NCBI GenBank assembly: GCA_012934845.2
Contig: WNNJ02002634.1
Location: forward strand, 1-64,000
DNA: 64,000 bases
Reading direction: 5' to 3'
Source of the DNA: Pomphorhynchus laevis
Lineage: Eukaryota > Acanthocephala > Palaeacanthocephala > Echinorhynchida > Pomphorhynchidae
The notes under the pieces were generated by a model. It ran no database searches, had not been told where the DNA came from, and saw only the letters and a program-made list of their open reading frames with translations. The position numbers were made by a program, and so were the translations under genes. Positions 33,800-46,800 of this stretch are shown here, in pieces; within the stretch, counting starts at the first letter, position 1, and each line of letters opens with the position of its first letter.

Positions 33800-34165
33800 T
33801 TAAAGGCCAGCTTTCATTTGACCAACTATCATATAATTTATGGTTGATCGACTCAATATAATTGGCAAGAATTTGTAATTTTCGGTGATAGGAGTCATCA
33901 ACCTCGCATTAAAATCTAAAGCGACAATTATTGAGATTGTACGGGATACATTACACAAAAGTTGAGAGAGCTCGCCAATTATATATGTTGGTTTGAAATA
34001 GCTAGCTACACAAATAGTCGTAGGTATTTCAAGCAGCATTGAATTTAGCAGGGATCTGCGTTGCTGTTCTTTGAATGTTCGATTTATACCTAAAATTATT
34101 CCTTCAACTAGACGACCCGAGTATCTAATAACGCAGGATTGTCATAGTGGTAGGTACTTCATAGT
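33800..34165 (-). mobile_element. Old LINE endonuclease part
   Basis: The minus strand reads YSGRPLGGIILGINRAF-like sequence, then IIVALDFNARL (the GDFNAR box with substitutions) and LSRSTINYMIV (the SRIDYIL-type box) of an APE endonuclease. Upstream of the RT part on the same strand. Its 5' side is interrupted by the younger LINE at 34.2-38.4 kb. Confidence 0.55.
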
Positions 34166-34366
34166 GGTTAGTAAAAGTATTGGTTATTAAAGTTCCTACA
34201 TTTGAGATCTAAAGTAAATACAATTTCCAGATCAGATTCAGATCGACTCGCTCCGCTCAACGAAAAATTTTAACAGCATAAATACACAAACAAAAAATTT
34301 AAACAGCTTAAACACACAACAAGGAGCGCAGTTTTAAAAATTGTAAACTATCGCAACCTACAGTTA

Positions 34367-35507
34367 ATGAAAGCCAAGAAGAAAAATCTACCAAAAGCCA
34401 AGCGAGCAGTCTCTGTTGATACCGATAAAACCGGCAAGCTCGAGAACATACAAGTGGAATGCTCCGCTAGCGGCTGTCAAATCTGGACATCAGTAACACA
34501 TAATTGTGCTTTGGGTCAGGAAACTTGCGGCGGGCCACCGTTCTACTGCGGATTCTGTGCGGCGAAACAAATCAACTTGTTAATAAAACGCTTGGAGCAA
34601 TTGGAAATGGCAACGCAGCATGATCGAATTTCTCAAATTTCTGATAAATCTACTGAGACCGTAAAGGAGCCGCAAATTGTATCGCAGCAAGATGGATTTT
34701 GTCAAGTTCATGATAAATCTACCGAGACAGTGACGGAGCCGCAAATTGTTACAACTAATGTATTTTCAATCCCCGACACCACACGTCCCGTCCTTCCTGT
34801 CTCGTTTCTCAAATAACTTGCATCCATCAATCAAAATCACCTCCACCAACCTCCACTATCCTTCCACTCATAACCTTTCCTCACATCGCTTGCCACCCTC
34901 TTTATTATCATTATCCTCTATGTCTCCCGTCGTCAAACCAAATCCCTCCAAATCATCAACTGCCAGCTCTTCTATCGTGATCTCACCTACTCACGTCAGT
35001 CGTCCTCCTTTACGGAAGCGCTTTGCTTCTCGCGATCGTTGCGTCATTGTTACTAATATCACGCCTTCTAACTCCTTATCTCCACAAGCACGTCTGGACC
35101 ACGATGTTTCCGCCTTCAGATCCATCCTCTCGTCTATTGTTCCTGCGGATAAACCATCCTTTTTCAAGGACATTTCTACTGTAGCATTCATCCGTCTAAA
35201 CAAATCTTCTCAATCTAATCCTTCCCAGCCCCCTCTCCTAAAAATTGTTTTCAAGCATCGCTCTCACGCGTCTTCTGTCCTCTCTCAACGATTCAAACTC
35301 ATGTCATCTTCAACCACTCGAATTTTCCCCGATCGCGCCCCTTCCGAAATCGCTCAAATCTCTTCAGCCCGCATCGAAAAACGCCGTCGCGAGGAAAACG
35401 GCGAAACATCACTCGCCATCCGAAACATAGACGGAAATTTTCAAGTTGTCCACACCCGTCCAAAAATTCGATGGCGCTCCATCTCTCCTATGTGTCTTCT
35501 CCACTAG
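34367..35507 (+). mobile_element. LINE ORF1 (zinc-finger and RNA-binding parts, one frame change)
   Basis: Segment 34367-34816 starts MKAKKKNLPKAKRAVS and has a Cys/His cluster (CSASGC, HNCALGQETC, FYCGFC) like the PHD-type finger of some CR1/L2 ORF1 proteins. It overlaps, in another frame, 34746-35507, which holds the proline/serine-rich linker and the RRM-like part: RCVIVTNITPS, QARLDHDVSAF, LKIVFKHRSHAS, RIFPDRAPSEI and the basic end VHTRPKIRWRS. Presumed RNA chaperone of the element. Confidence 0.75.
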
Positions 35508-38358
35508 TCTCTTTCGCCACAGCACACGGTTTCCGCCTCGGTCTGATCAACACTAGATCTATTCTCAATAAATCCGATCTTATCCTCAACCTATTCACCA
35601 AGCAATCCATCGATCTCTTCTGCCTCACTGAATCCTGGCACTCAGATTCCGACGACCTTTCCATTCGCCGTCTGCTCTCTGCCGGTTGCTCCCTAGTCGA
35701 ATCCGCCCGCCCCCTCAGCTCATGCCCTTCTAAATCCTCTAATCATGGCGGCATCGTCGCATTCGCGCGTCACCCAGCGTCTCTTCGCAAAATCAATCCC
35801 CCTTTCAGTCCTTGCTCTTTTGAATTGCTAACTTGTCGTTATTCTAACCCGATCACTCTAGATCTCGCCATTGTATACCATCCTGGTTCATCAGCTCCTA
35901 CAGCCTTATTTTTTACCGAACTCGCTGACCTCCTTTCTCATTGTTCTTTGTCCTCAATCCCTTCACTCGTTCTAGGCGACTTCAATATCCGCCTAGACCG
36001 CCCCTCTTCCACAGATTCCATCCGCTTCATCAACATTCTATCCAACTACAATTACAAACTAATCTCCACTGCCCCCACACATATACTTGGCGGGGCACTC
36101 GACATCATCGCTGTCCCCGATCATTTTGCTGCCCACACCTCACTGTCCATCTCTGATCCTGGTCTATCCGATCACTTTCTTATCACCCTTGATCTCGCTC
36201 GCAACCACACCCTCCTCACACACCTACAATCCTACGTCGCCCTTGGAGAAATCTTGACCTCTCCCTTCTCCGCTCTGCCTTACTCAAGTCGTCTCTATCA
36301 TTACCCACAATAACATATTCATCTCCTCACGATCTCGCCTTTCTTTTCGACTCTGAACTCACATCCACTCTCGATATTCTCTTGCCCTTCAAATCTCACC
36401 CACACCGTCGCTTGCACCGTGCCCCATGGTTTGACATCCAATGCCTACTCTCAAAGCGTCGACTCCGCCATGCTTTTCGAGTCTATCACCGCTCTCTCAG
36501 ACGCGATTTCCGCTCGATCACTCCGTCTTTCCGTGATTCCTATCTTGCTCTTCGCCGGTCTCATCTCCACTTACTACGTACCAAATGCAACTCCTTCTGG
36601 CAGCATAAAATCATCACTTCATTCAACTCGAAGACTCTCTGGCATACTTTTAACTCAATCCTGGCTCGTTCCTCTACGCCTTGCAACATCAATGCTAATG
36701 ATTATTCGTCATTTCTCCAGACTAAAGTATCCACGCTGCTCTCTCACACCCCGGTCTCCATCCTATCCCACTCTGCCCAGTCTACACTCATCCTTCCGGA
36801 ACTCTTTCATCTTCTCCCTGTATCACCTACAGAAGTATCATCTGTCCTCATGTCCTTGCCCAACAAAACCTCACCTGCCGATCCCCTGCCTACCCACATA
36901 TTAAAATCTATATGCTCATCGATATCCCCATTTCTCACAACCTTGTTTAACTCGTCCATCCGCAGTCGTATCTTCCCTTCACACTGGAAATCCGCAATCG
37001 TTCGTCCACTTCTTAAGAAACAATCGCTCGACCCCTCCCTTCCTTCTAGATATCGCCCCATTTCACTACTCCCTACTCTTTCAAAGCTCTTAGAAAACGC
37101 CTCATCTTAATACAAATCAACGCTTATCTCTCCTCATCCAATCTGTACCCTCCTTTCCAATCCGCTTTCCACTCTAATCACTCGACAGAAATCGCATGCA
37201 TAAAAGTGTACAACGACTTACTCATTTCTCGAGACAAGGCTCTATATAGTGTTCTCATCTCCCTCGACCTCTCCTCCGCATTCGACATTGTCGACCACTC
37301 CGTCCTCCTTTCTCGCCTTCGTTATGATTACGGCTTTTCTTCCTCCTCCAGTAGATTGGTTCGCCTCATATCTATCCGACCGTTCCTTTCGCGTCTGTTC
37401 TAATTCATCATCCTCCCCTCCCATCCCTATTTTTTGCGGGGTTCCACAAGGTTCAGTCCTAGGTCCCCTGCTTTTCTCTATTTTGCTTGGCGATCTCTTT
37501 CCATTTATCAAACCTTACTCCTTTAACGTCATGCAATACGCCGATGACATTCTAATCTATGCTCATGCACCCGCACATCGCATACACGATATCGGCATTT
37601 CTGCCTCCAACTGTCTTTCTTCTATCTACAAACGTCTCTCCAATCTCCATCTCGTTCTAAACGCCGAAAAGTCCAAAATAATGTGGATCCTTCCCCGTAA
37701 ACCAAGCATATCTCCTCCCATTGTATCTTTTGCCTCATCGATCATCCCTATAGTCCACAATCTCACTTTCTTAGGCTTCCATTTCGATGATCACCTTTCC
37801 CTTAAACCCTTCGTCCGTGACAAGGTCCGCTCGTCTAACTTTATTCTCCGTGACATCAGCCGTATCCGCTCCCTTATCGACTTCCGTTCTTGTATGTCTC
37901 TTCATTTCCCTATAATCGATTACTGCCTTAGCCTTTTCGCCAATTCTCCAAAATCCATCATCCTACCACTACAACGCATAATCAACTCCGCCGTTCGAGT
38001 GCTCTTTCGTCTCCGTCGCTTCGACCACATATCCACATATCTTGCCCAACTCTCCTGGCCCACCATCCACATCCGCATCAAACTCCGCCTTCTTCTCGTA
38101 ACTTTTCGTCTCATCGCTGTCGGCTCCCCATCGTTCAATAACCTTCCTTTCTTAGACGGCACTCGCCCCAACTCGCTATCGCTTCGTTCCTGTCATACCA
38201 TCTTACTCCACGTTCCTAATTACTCTAACAACTACGGTCTCCGATCCTTACTTGTCGCTGCCTCACTCGCCTGGAATCAACTCCCTCTCGACGTCCGCCG
38301 CGCTCCCTCCTTTATCACATTCAAACACCTCCTCCGTTCACACCTTCTCGACACCTGA
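35471..38358 (+). mobile_element. LINE ORF2 (endonuclease and RT), several frame breaks
   Basis: Open segments 35471-36313, 36382-37110, 37206-37403 and 37249-38358 together show the order APE endonuclease (LINTRSILNKSDL, LTESWHSD, LVLGDFNIRLDR, LSDHFLITLDL), linker (RAPWFDIQC), RT (KSAIVRPLLKKQSL, SRYRPISLLPTLSKLLE, ISLDLSSAFDIVDHSVLL, GVPQGSVLGPLLFSILLGDL, and YADDILIYAH as the catalytic box) and the CR1-type C-terminal part (SLAWNQLPLDVRRAPS). Long segments remain open, so the copy is not very old. Confidence 0.85.
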
Positions 38359-38439
38359 TTCACAGTTTTGTTTTGTTGTGGTCATGTAAGCGTGCGCTGG
38401 CACGCATTTGCCACGTTAAAATAAATCCTTTTATTTACT

Positions 38440-38720
38440 TCAAGCAGCATTGAAATTAGCAAGGAGTTGAATTGATATTCTTTGAATGCTCTATTTATAC
38501 CTAAGATTATTCCTCCGAGTGGACGACCCGAGTATCTAATAAAACAGGATTGTCAAAAGTGTAAAAACCGTTAGTAAAACCCATAGTGTAGTACCATTGT
38601 TTCCAATAGTATTACAACGTGGAATGTATGGAACCAAAATGCAATACCTTGCTCAATTAGAGAACCCCCCCCAGATCTTCTACATTAAAGAGTAACTTTA
38701 ATGTAGCTTTCTATCGGAAA
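38440..38720 (-). mobile_element. Old LINE endonuclease start, second copy of flanking segment
   Basis: The minus strand begins with a degraded endonuclease start (HVVILLETM) and continues YSGRPLGGIILGINRAFKEY. About 120 bp (38441-38560) is also present at 34034-34160 on the other side of the GC-richer LINE, at roughly 80 per cent identity. Confidence 0.5.
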
Positions 38721-39373
38721 TGATTCATTGATCTAAATTGAAAACTAACAAATTTCAATGCATTTAACGCTGAACGATTTATTTGAAAACCAAATTTTAA
38801 AATAGGAAGCAAATACTCTGCAATTTGATAAAACGACGATTTACGTCGAACAAAAGTTTATAGGTATGATTTAGGAGTGAAATTCCTCGATAAGAATAAA
38901 CACTACCAGCATCGTAATTTTCCTTATACAAGATCTCTATAATACCTTCTTTTCAATATTCATGTACCGAACAGCCACTAAGAATTCAATTGAAAATAAA
39001 AACCAACTAAGAAATAATGTATCTTAGTTTTTTCAATATATTATATTATTTTTTCAAGTTTATAATTATTATATTTCTATATAATAATATAATAAATATT
39101 AATATAATATATGTTATATTATGATATAATAATATAATATTATATTGTTATATAAATCAATATAATATATAATAATACAATATATTTAGTTTTTTTTTCA
39201 TTCAAATTCTCTATAGTTCAATAACAAGCGACAGAAAAATTAAATGATGCCCATATAAATTTGTTAGTTTAAGTTTTGATTGTGGCTCATCCAACCCACA
39301 ATTCACGCCATTTAATATTAAATAAAGTTTTATTTAATTTCCAACCCAAACTATTTTAACAGCTAAATTCTAG
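38721..39373. other. AT-rich upstream flank
   Basis: No exon recognised. 39040-39185 is a ta-rich low-complexity tract. A further 5' exon for the gene at 39374 is expected here or beyond but could not be identified. Confidence 0.4.
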
Positions 39374-40037
39374 AATACAATTGTTGATGGCACTATTACT
39401 GGCAAAAATATCGGTAGCACTAAGGACGACAAAATAGTCATTGATGATGTAAATAAGGAAGGTCACGATGAGGAAAATCAAATCCAGTCAGTGGCTATGC
39501 CGGACGTGGCCAATAATCTGATTGTAAACAAAATAAAATTTGACGTAAGATATACCTTTAACAACTTAGTAAATTTCATAAAGCTAACGTTTTCAGCAAA
39601 CCGCGTCTAATGATGAAATATCAAGTGAAAAGCATTTTGATGGCATATCTGATGACCGGGAGTTAATTATCAACAGTAACAATGCTAAGCAGTTGCTAAG
39701 TGAGTTGCCAACATTAACTACCTGGATTGCAGACGGTCGCTGCGCTTTATGGTTGGATCCTTTATCTTTAGTAGAAGTTCTCGAAACTGATATGAGTGAT
39801 CATTTACAAAGAGAAATGATCTTACTTGTTAAAGATTGCTGCCTTTTGCCAATTAGTCCAGAAGACAAAAGTCAGCTACTGTACGGATATCACCATTACT
39901 TATCAACTTCAAGGGGACCAGGATGGAATATCGTATTTGGACTTGATGTATCTATTAATATAAAAGCACTCGAAGGAACATTTATGAATTTCATTATCTC
40001 TAGTGACATCATCGTTTTCATTTGGAGAATATATTAA
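39374..40037 (+). CDS. Unrecognised gene, two 3' exons
   Basis: Exon 39374-39544 (57 codons, acceptor ttctag, donor GAC|gtaaga) joins exon 39597-40037 (acceptor ttttcag) across a 52-nt intron with phase 0 on both sides. The first part is acidic and polar (VIDDVNKEGHDEENQIQ). The second part begins polar (NDEISSEKHFDG) and then becomes an ordered helical region (AKQLLSELPTLTTWIADG, LDPLSLVEVLE, MSDHLQREMILLVKDCC), ending in a hydrophobic tail IIVFIWRIY. I recognise no family. The 5' end and start codon are not found, so the protein is longer than the 203 codons seen. Confidence 0.55.
39545..39596 (+). other. 52-nt minimal intron
   Basis: gtaaga donor, ttttcag acceptor. Removal keeps the frame. 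Size agrees with the other unexpanded introns of the window (42-62 nt). Confidence 0.65.
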
Positions 40038-40801
40038 ACATACTATAAATAACTGTAATCAGCTAAAATAATTTTTATATTTTGTTTATTTATCATTTAT
40101 TAAATTTGTATAATAATTATATTCTATAATTTCTCACTTAATTTAGTAATAAAACGTAAATAATTTGAAAATTACTGCACAATTTTAAAATTAAATTCTG
40201 CTTCAAATGGTGGTATATAAGATATAAAATGATGGATGATAAAATGTGTTTTATAAGATAAAAATATTCTTAGTTTGTTGCAAAACGATTAAATGCCATT
40301 TATATAGAAATGCTGTTCTATCAGAACAAATTAATTTAAGACTTTAAATTAATTTTTTCTAAATTCATATGCAAGTAAATATTTAATGATCTTATTGTTT
40401 GAGATTGATTCAGAAATTGTTATTAAGTTAGATTCGTATAGACTTTTAATTGCATTAAGTCTTAATACTGTTAGGTTTAAATAACAACTCTATCATATTG
40501 CACCGTGAAGTTCGTTCTCATATGATCTTATTGAATATTTTACTTTATAAATTTTCATTTAAAATGTTTAGATTATTACATATATTTAATTTATGTCATA
40601 TTTCATTATAACTGAATCTACTTTAAAATATATTCGTGAAACAAAAATATTTGTGAAACAGATTTAAATTTAAAGTAGGATTTAAATACTTGACAATATA
40701 TTTTACTGATCATTATCATCATTAGGGCACAAAATAATAACAACTAATTTATTGTAAAATGGGTTGAGTGTAACGGCCATATTGCAATATTGATGCATTT
40801 T
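40038..40801. other. AT-rich stretch with a repeat also found at 42240-42420
   Basis: 40038-40630 shows nothing recognised. 40640-40800 (tatttgtgaaaca ... gagtgtaacggccatattgc) resembles 42240-42400 and its inverted counterpart at 47690-47850. Confidence 0.5.
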
Positions 40802-40809
40802 CTCTAATG

Positions 40810-42881
40810 CAGTGTTTCTTAACCTATTTTGCACTGTAACCAAACATTGACCCGCCTAGTGACATGGTGACCCCACCCAAACATTGTCTCACAAAATGAT
40901 ACTAATTTTACGGATCACAGGTATATTAAGTCATCACTAAAGGTAAAACAATTTATTGACAATTTGAATAAATCTGAGAAAGAATAAATGATTTTACAAT
41001 AAAAGCTTCGTGCAGATATGATTATATTATAATATAATTGATTTTAATTAATGAGATGGTTATTATTGTTTTCTATTCATCAATTACGGAATCCATGGCT
41101 CCAACTTCGATAATGCCAGTCTCATGTGATTGCTGGGTTCATGACGCGCTATCCTTGATAGACTTGGATACGTAATGATATGTCGAAGCCAGAAGTTGTT
41201 TAATTCGTTGGCCTCAACTATTGTTTTGGCTTTGGAATTGGCTGGAGATCTATGAGCTCATCTGCTAATCCATCATATTCTTTGATCTTCGCAAAAAAGC
41301 CATTGTTCAATCCAAGAGAAATAGTTTAGTTTTTCACCAAGATAATGTGCGAATTGAATTTATAATTCTGATGGATGTTCCGTGATGTTTTTAATCCAGG
41401 CCTCTGAAGCATGTGTATTTCTAAGCTAATCATCGCGCAATCTGAAATTGACCATTTTTCCATTGACTACTCATTCTATGCACAGAGGTAGCTTATTCAT
41501 GAAGGCATGAATTTCTGGAAACAGAGAATCCGCTTAGCATTTGATTTTTGTAATGGCAAATTCAGATCGTTTATATGTCCAAAAATATCAGTCAGGTAAT
41601 ACATAATTACTTAGAATTCTTCATCATCAAGCTGCTTGCGATGCTTCGTGATCGATATTCCGCGAAAACACAGCAATCACATTAGATAGGCTTTCCGCGC
41701 TATCCAATACACGACCTCTAAAAAGCCAACGTACTTCGGTGTGAAATAACAATTCGCCATGTTCCGCTCCTAGATTCTCGCAAAATACTTTAAAAATTCT
41801 ACGATTAAGCCCTTTTCCACTGGATGAAATTCACAAATTGAACTACAGCGGCCAGAATTTCTTTAAAAGAGTACGGCAACGTTTTTGAGTCAAGTGCCCG
41901 GCGATGAATAAAACAATGAATGCTAACAATATCTGAGAAAGCATTTTTACTAAGCTCACCAAAACTGACTTGTGCCCTAACATTGAAGGTGAACCGTTTG
42001 TGTAGATAGAACCAATTTTATTCCAGTCGATACCATGTGTTTTTAAAAAATCATTTAACAATCCGATAACGTCAGTTGCTTTATATCAAAAATAAAGATA
42101 AATAATATATAATTATATAAGATTTTATGTAATTTAAATTTATATAAAGTTAAAATTGAAATTTAAAATAAAAGTCAATTGTTAATTTTTGACTAATAAA
42201 TAACAGACGAGGAATTTTTGTTGCTATAATTTCAATGATTTGTTTGTATAATATACAAACAAAATATTTGTGAAACAAAAAGGATTTTAATCCAAAGCAG
42301 GATTTAATTAATTTAATTTACAAAGTAATAACAACTAATCTAAAATATGAATTTATTGTAAAAATGGTTTGAGTGTAACGGCTATATTGCAATATGGGAT
42401 TATAAAATTATATTTTAACTTTCATAAGCAGTTGCTTTAGCAGTTAATTCTAACTTTTTGCAAAATAAAACTCACCACGAAATGACGCGTTTTCTAAATA
42501 ACGAACGAAAACCAGCAAACGACTCATGTTCATGGCATCCGTTGATTCTTCCAGATGTAAATTAATTTTTACATTATTGAAGTGGGTCAGTAACTTGAAC
42601 GGTTGCAAACTTTCATAAGCAAGAACCGAATTACAAGTTATGCATTCCGCTTTGGTTATACCTTTCTCAACAACATTTGTGAACCCGTACTTTACAAATT
42701 CGTCTTTTCAGCCTATCTTACTCCTTGACGTCACGATGAGATGAACAAACTAAGAATGGTCAATATGAGAGAAAAAATCTTTCATTTCATTTGAATGTTT
42801 TACCGGGTAGAATGTTCGTGACTCACAAAAACTCCTTCCGTGACGCACCGGTGGGTCATTACCATAGGTTAAGAAACCCTG
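40810..42881 (-). mobile_element. hAT DNA transposon (ZBED/SCAND3-like transposase), decayed
   Basis: Inverted ends cagtgtttcttaaccta (40810) and taggttaagaaaccctg (ending 42881) with an 8-bp duplication ctctaatg (40802-40809) / ctctaata (42882-42889). The minus strand encodes transposase: BED-finger and N-terminal part near 42.45-42.75 kb (KAECITCNSVLAYESLQP in the better copy at 47.4 kb), FLKTHGIDWNKIGSIYTNGS and SPSMLGHKS near 42.0 kb, then GELLFHTEVRWLFRGRVLDS near 41.7 kb. Many stops. About 2.07 kb, including an internal AT-rich segment (42080-42450) that looks like a secondary insertion. Confidence 0.85.
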
Positions 42882-43350
42882 CTCTAATATAAAATATGGA
42901 TTTAACGAAAAAATGCGGATAAGTGTGACTAAAATGTAATTAACTACGAATTATAGATTAAATCTTGTCAAGTTGTCTAAGTAATCTAGATCAGCTAACT
43001 GAATCTACGGATTGTATGTTGTAAATAAAATAATAAATGAAAATATCTTAATCTTTTCTATAATTAATATTCAAGAATTTTCTAAACTCAATTTTTATCA
43101 ATTGACTAATAAAGAGCATACGATACATCAGTATTAAGATTAGATGTCGTCATCTGAAGGTCCACCCTAAGTGGAGGTAGTAAATGCATGATTGTCATGT
43201 ATTTTCTCTAATGTAATGTGATCATCTAGAGTCATCTCGTATTCAAACACAGAATATAATATTTATTATCGATCCATCAAATTTATCCATCTTAGAGTTT
43301 AAATTTGCCTTAATCCTATTTTAAGGATTTATACATTTTTGATGCTATAA
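42080..43350. repeat. Arm of large inverted duplication (partner 45790-48002)
   Basis: 42080-43090 is inverted at 46970-48002, including one end of the hAT element. 43020-43350 is inverted again at 45790-46135. Identity is high (roughly 95 per cent by eye). The arms bracket the 3' exons of the fukutin-like gene. Confidence 0.8.
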
Positions 43351-43809
43351 TTTCAACAGCATTTGATTTTTAAATCAAAAAAAAGAAACGTATTAAAACA
43401 TTATTACAGAGAAATGAAATTATCATTTGTTAGCTCTTCGGCTTATATAACGTGTATCAATTTAGCCAAAAAATAGTTTACCAAACACCAAAAGATCATC
43501 GTTCAATCACTAATTAAAATTCCCTCGTCTCTAAATATGAAAAAGCGCTTACTTTCTTCTTTATCCAAAATCACACTTAGTCCGGCGAAATTTAATCCAC
43601 CGTTTGTCGTACTTTATGTTATCTGGCAATTATTGAAAATTTTTTAATGGTCAGATACCGAACTGTTTAAATAAAGTATTAGTAAAAATCAAATATTTTT
43701 TAATTAAATTCTATTTTTACAAATGCCGAAATTCTAATACACATGAATGCATGTTGTAAGTTAATTAATAAAGTTTATTGATTCCATTCAAATACAGTAT
43801 CAGCTAATA
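43351..43809. other. 3' flank of the fukutin-like gene
   Basis: AT-rich, no gene recognised. Confidence 0.4.
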
Positions 43810-46800
43810 TTAATTGCATTGCATTGTAACGTTCACTGATTGTTTGTAGCGACCAGGAATTAAGCTTCCATTTTTCATATATCTTTTCATGAACTCGCAA
43901 TTTACGTATTTATCGTTTAGCTGCTTATCAAATACCATACTTTTCCAACCACCGTCACTAGTAGGAATTTGCCATTCAGGATATGGACCGTATTCGTATT
44001 GGATTAGTTCATATGCGTTGCACGGTACAAGCAGTCTAATTCCAGCCATCTCCGCCGAACATATTTTATTAATAGGTGGTGACCGTCTCCTAAATCATGT
44101 TTTTAAAGTGCTAATCATTTAGAATTAGCTCGGTATTAAAGTACCTGTAAAGGCTTAATTCTGCAAGAAAAGTACTAAGTAATACGTTGCGAATAGGATC
44201 GAGTTTCAAGACAAATAGATCAAAAGAATATTTATCGTCGTATAACCGCATTTCTTTTGATTCGTTGTTGTCCTATCGAAACATAAAATTTACGAAAGTG
44301 TAAATGTTTTTCTGAATTTTCTTAAATTTTTGATTTTGTACTAAATATATCAACTAAATTTCAAATGATAAAATCAATTACTGGTGTTTAATGATGTAAC
44401 CCACGATATCTCAAATGTAATAATAATTGTTCATTTGCTTAAATAATTAATTATTAACAAATAATTAACTAATTAACAATTAATAAACAATATTTTATTA
44501 ATATTGAATTTTAATATGAAATCGATGACAGCTAAAATTAAAGCAGTTTATACTAATAAATCGGTTATATATTGATCTCAAATAATATTTTAAGCCACAA
44601 TCCATACACAAGTGGTCTATATCGCAAATTTATTCAACTTACAAAAATCGATAAAAAATTAAAAATATTTTATGTTTTAAAATATTATTTCTTATTTATT
44701 ATGGAATAATATTATAATTATTAATTAATAATTATTAATTTTATAACTCCGCCATGGCCGGTCCCAAGCCTGAGAAAAGAGGAGGGTTGGCGATAGACTT
44801 CGCGACAAGCCAGCCGTAAAACAAAACCGTTGCATCAACTTTATGAAATGTTGTCTCAATGCTCCAAACGTCAGGACTACGGCGTCCCCGGTAAGCGACG
44901 CGCTCAGGTACGGCCTGGCCTGAGCGATAAGTCATCAAGGGTCTCTGCAGTAAAAGTGACTGCGGGGGGGGGTAACCAAACTAGCTACCATACGAAAGCT
45001 GAATCAAAAAGAAAACGATTTAAATTTTAAAATTTAATTTTATAATTATTTCATATTTTATCTTTTAATAAACCTCAATTTATGTAAAAAATGTCAATGA
45101 TTAAATTGCATTTTGACATTAAGCTAAAGTTATTAATTTAATGAAGGAATCACTTTAGCTATGTAGGCATCATAATTTAAAAAGATAAGTTGCATGCGTT
45201 GTTTTTTAATGCTCTAAAATTTGTTGTAACACAAATTATTGAAGATTGTGCTTACCATTCCGATTGTTTGCCAAACGTACATATCCTTTCCTCCCAAAAA
45301 TGACTTGAATACACTGTCGTCATATTCGCTGTCTAGCATTGCGAAATCTACATCGTGGGATGACTGAATAATGCCGCATTGACGATACCATCCTATACAA
45401 AAAGAATTATGTGTAAATGAAATCTAAAACTGTATTATAACACTTCAACTTCGTTAACAAAATTCTCTTCTCTCAGCATTTCTTGAACTTACCAAGTAAT
45501 GTGCCTGCGAACATAAATAAGTGCTTTCTCATTGAATTACTTCTGTGTTTCATAGCTTTCAATCCGGACAGAATTTTTGATTGCAAGAAAAGTTCACTCG
45601 CTTTCTGCTCTGGGTATTTTGAATATATCCAGTCCATACTGGTGCGATTACATTCGATGAATTGGGAAGATTGATAATTGAAATTAAATTGTTGACTATC
45701 AGCTGGTACGATAATATCACAATGAGTCTTAAAATGCTTTAAGGTTAAATCGAATCTAAGATTGTAAAAAAATTAAAAATTAAATGCTATTGAAATTATA
45801 GCATCAAAAATGTATAAATCCTTAAAATAGGATTAAGGCAAATTTAAACTCTAAAATGGGTAAATTTGATGGATCGATAATAAATATTATATTCTGTGTT
45901 TAAATACGAGATGACTCTAGATGATCACATTACATTAGAGAAAATACATGACAATCATGCATTTACTACCTCCACTTAGGGTGGACCTTCAGATGACGAC
46001 ATCTAATCTTAATACTGATGTATCGTATGCTCTTTATTAGTCAATTGATAAAAATTGAGTTTAGAAAATTCTTGAATATTAATTATAGAAAAGATTAAGA
46101 TATTTTCATTTATAATTTTATTTACAACACACAATACGTAGTTACTGCAGATAATACTGCAGTTCCTTCAGATGACGACATCTAATCTTATTTAGATTTT
46201 AAAATTAAATCTTAATTTCAGTATTCAGAAATACTGAAACTATGTATTATTAGTTTCGACTTTACTATTATTTTTTCTTATTTTCAAACAAGTTTGATGA
46301 ATTATTAATTCTTAAAAAAGGGAGAAGTTTGCATCCCAAGGTGTTTACACTTTAAAATGTAAACTGCTTCACGTGATCACATTTAAGAGACCAGGTAATG
46401 GCCAATAGCCAGGTCGCGTAGCGCGTGGAGTGAAGGTGGTAGATCTTTATAGATCTGGTTCCAGCCTGCAACCGCATTAAGTAGGGCAGCCCCCTGTCAG
46501 ATGCTGCTGGATGGCCCGTTGTAAGTTTATAATATAATAATATTTTAATAATATACTTTGTATTAGAATAAGATACTAGATAGTTTTATCAGAGGAAATA
46601 CATCATTAGCATGTATTTGGCCCCGCTGCTATGTTGGGTAGAGGAGTTAGGGACCGAAACATGATAACATAGCAGTTCCTTTTGATGACCTCTAATTCTT
46701 ATTCTGATACAACGTCTGTTATTTATTAGTCAATTCATAAAAATGACGTTTATTTTAAATTTCATTTTTTTAACTTGATTTAAATTATAGAAAATCTAAA

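Larger units (their letters stand above)
34200..38425 (+). mobile_element. GC-richer LINE (CR1/L2-like), nearly full length
   Basis: About 4.2 kb, clearly richer in C and poorer in A than its surroundings. It carries ORF1 and ORF2 and a 3' tail with a small hairpin (gcgtgc-gctg-gcacgc) ending in aaataaatccttttattt. About four frame changes separate its open segments, so it is recent but not intact. Inserted into the old minus-strand LINE. Confidence 0.85.

Noticed and set aside
46385-46525. tRNA gene or SINE head
   Set aside because: A ggttcca box is present but no matching A box or cloverleaf could be drawn.
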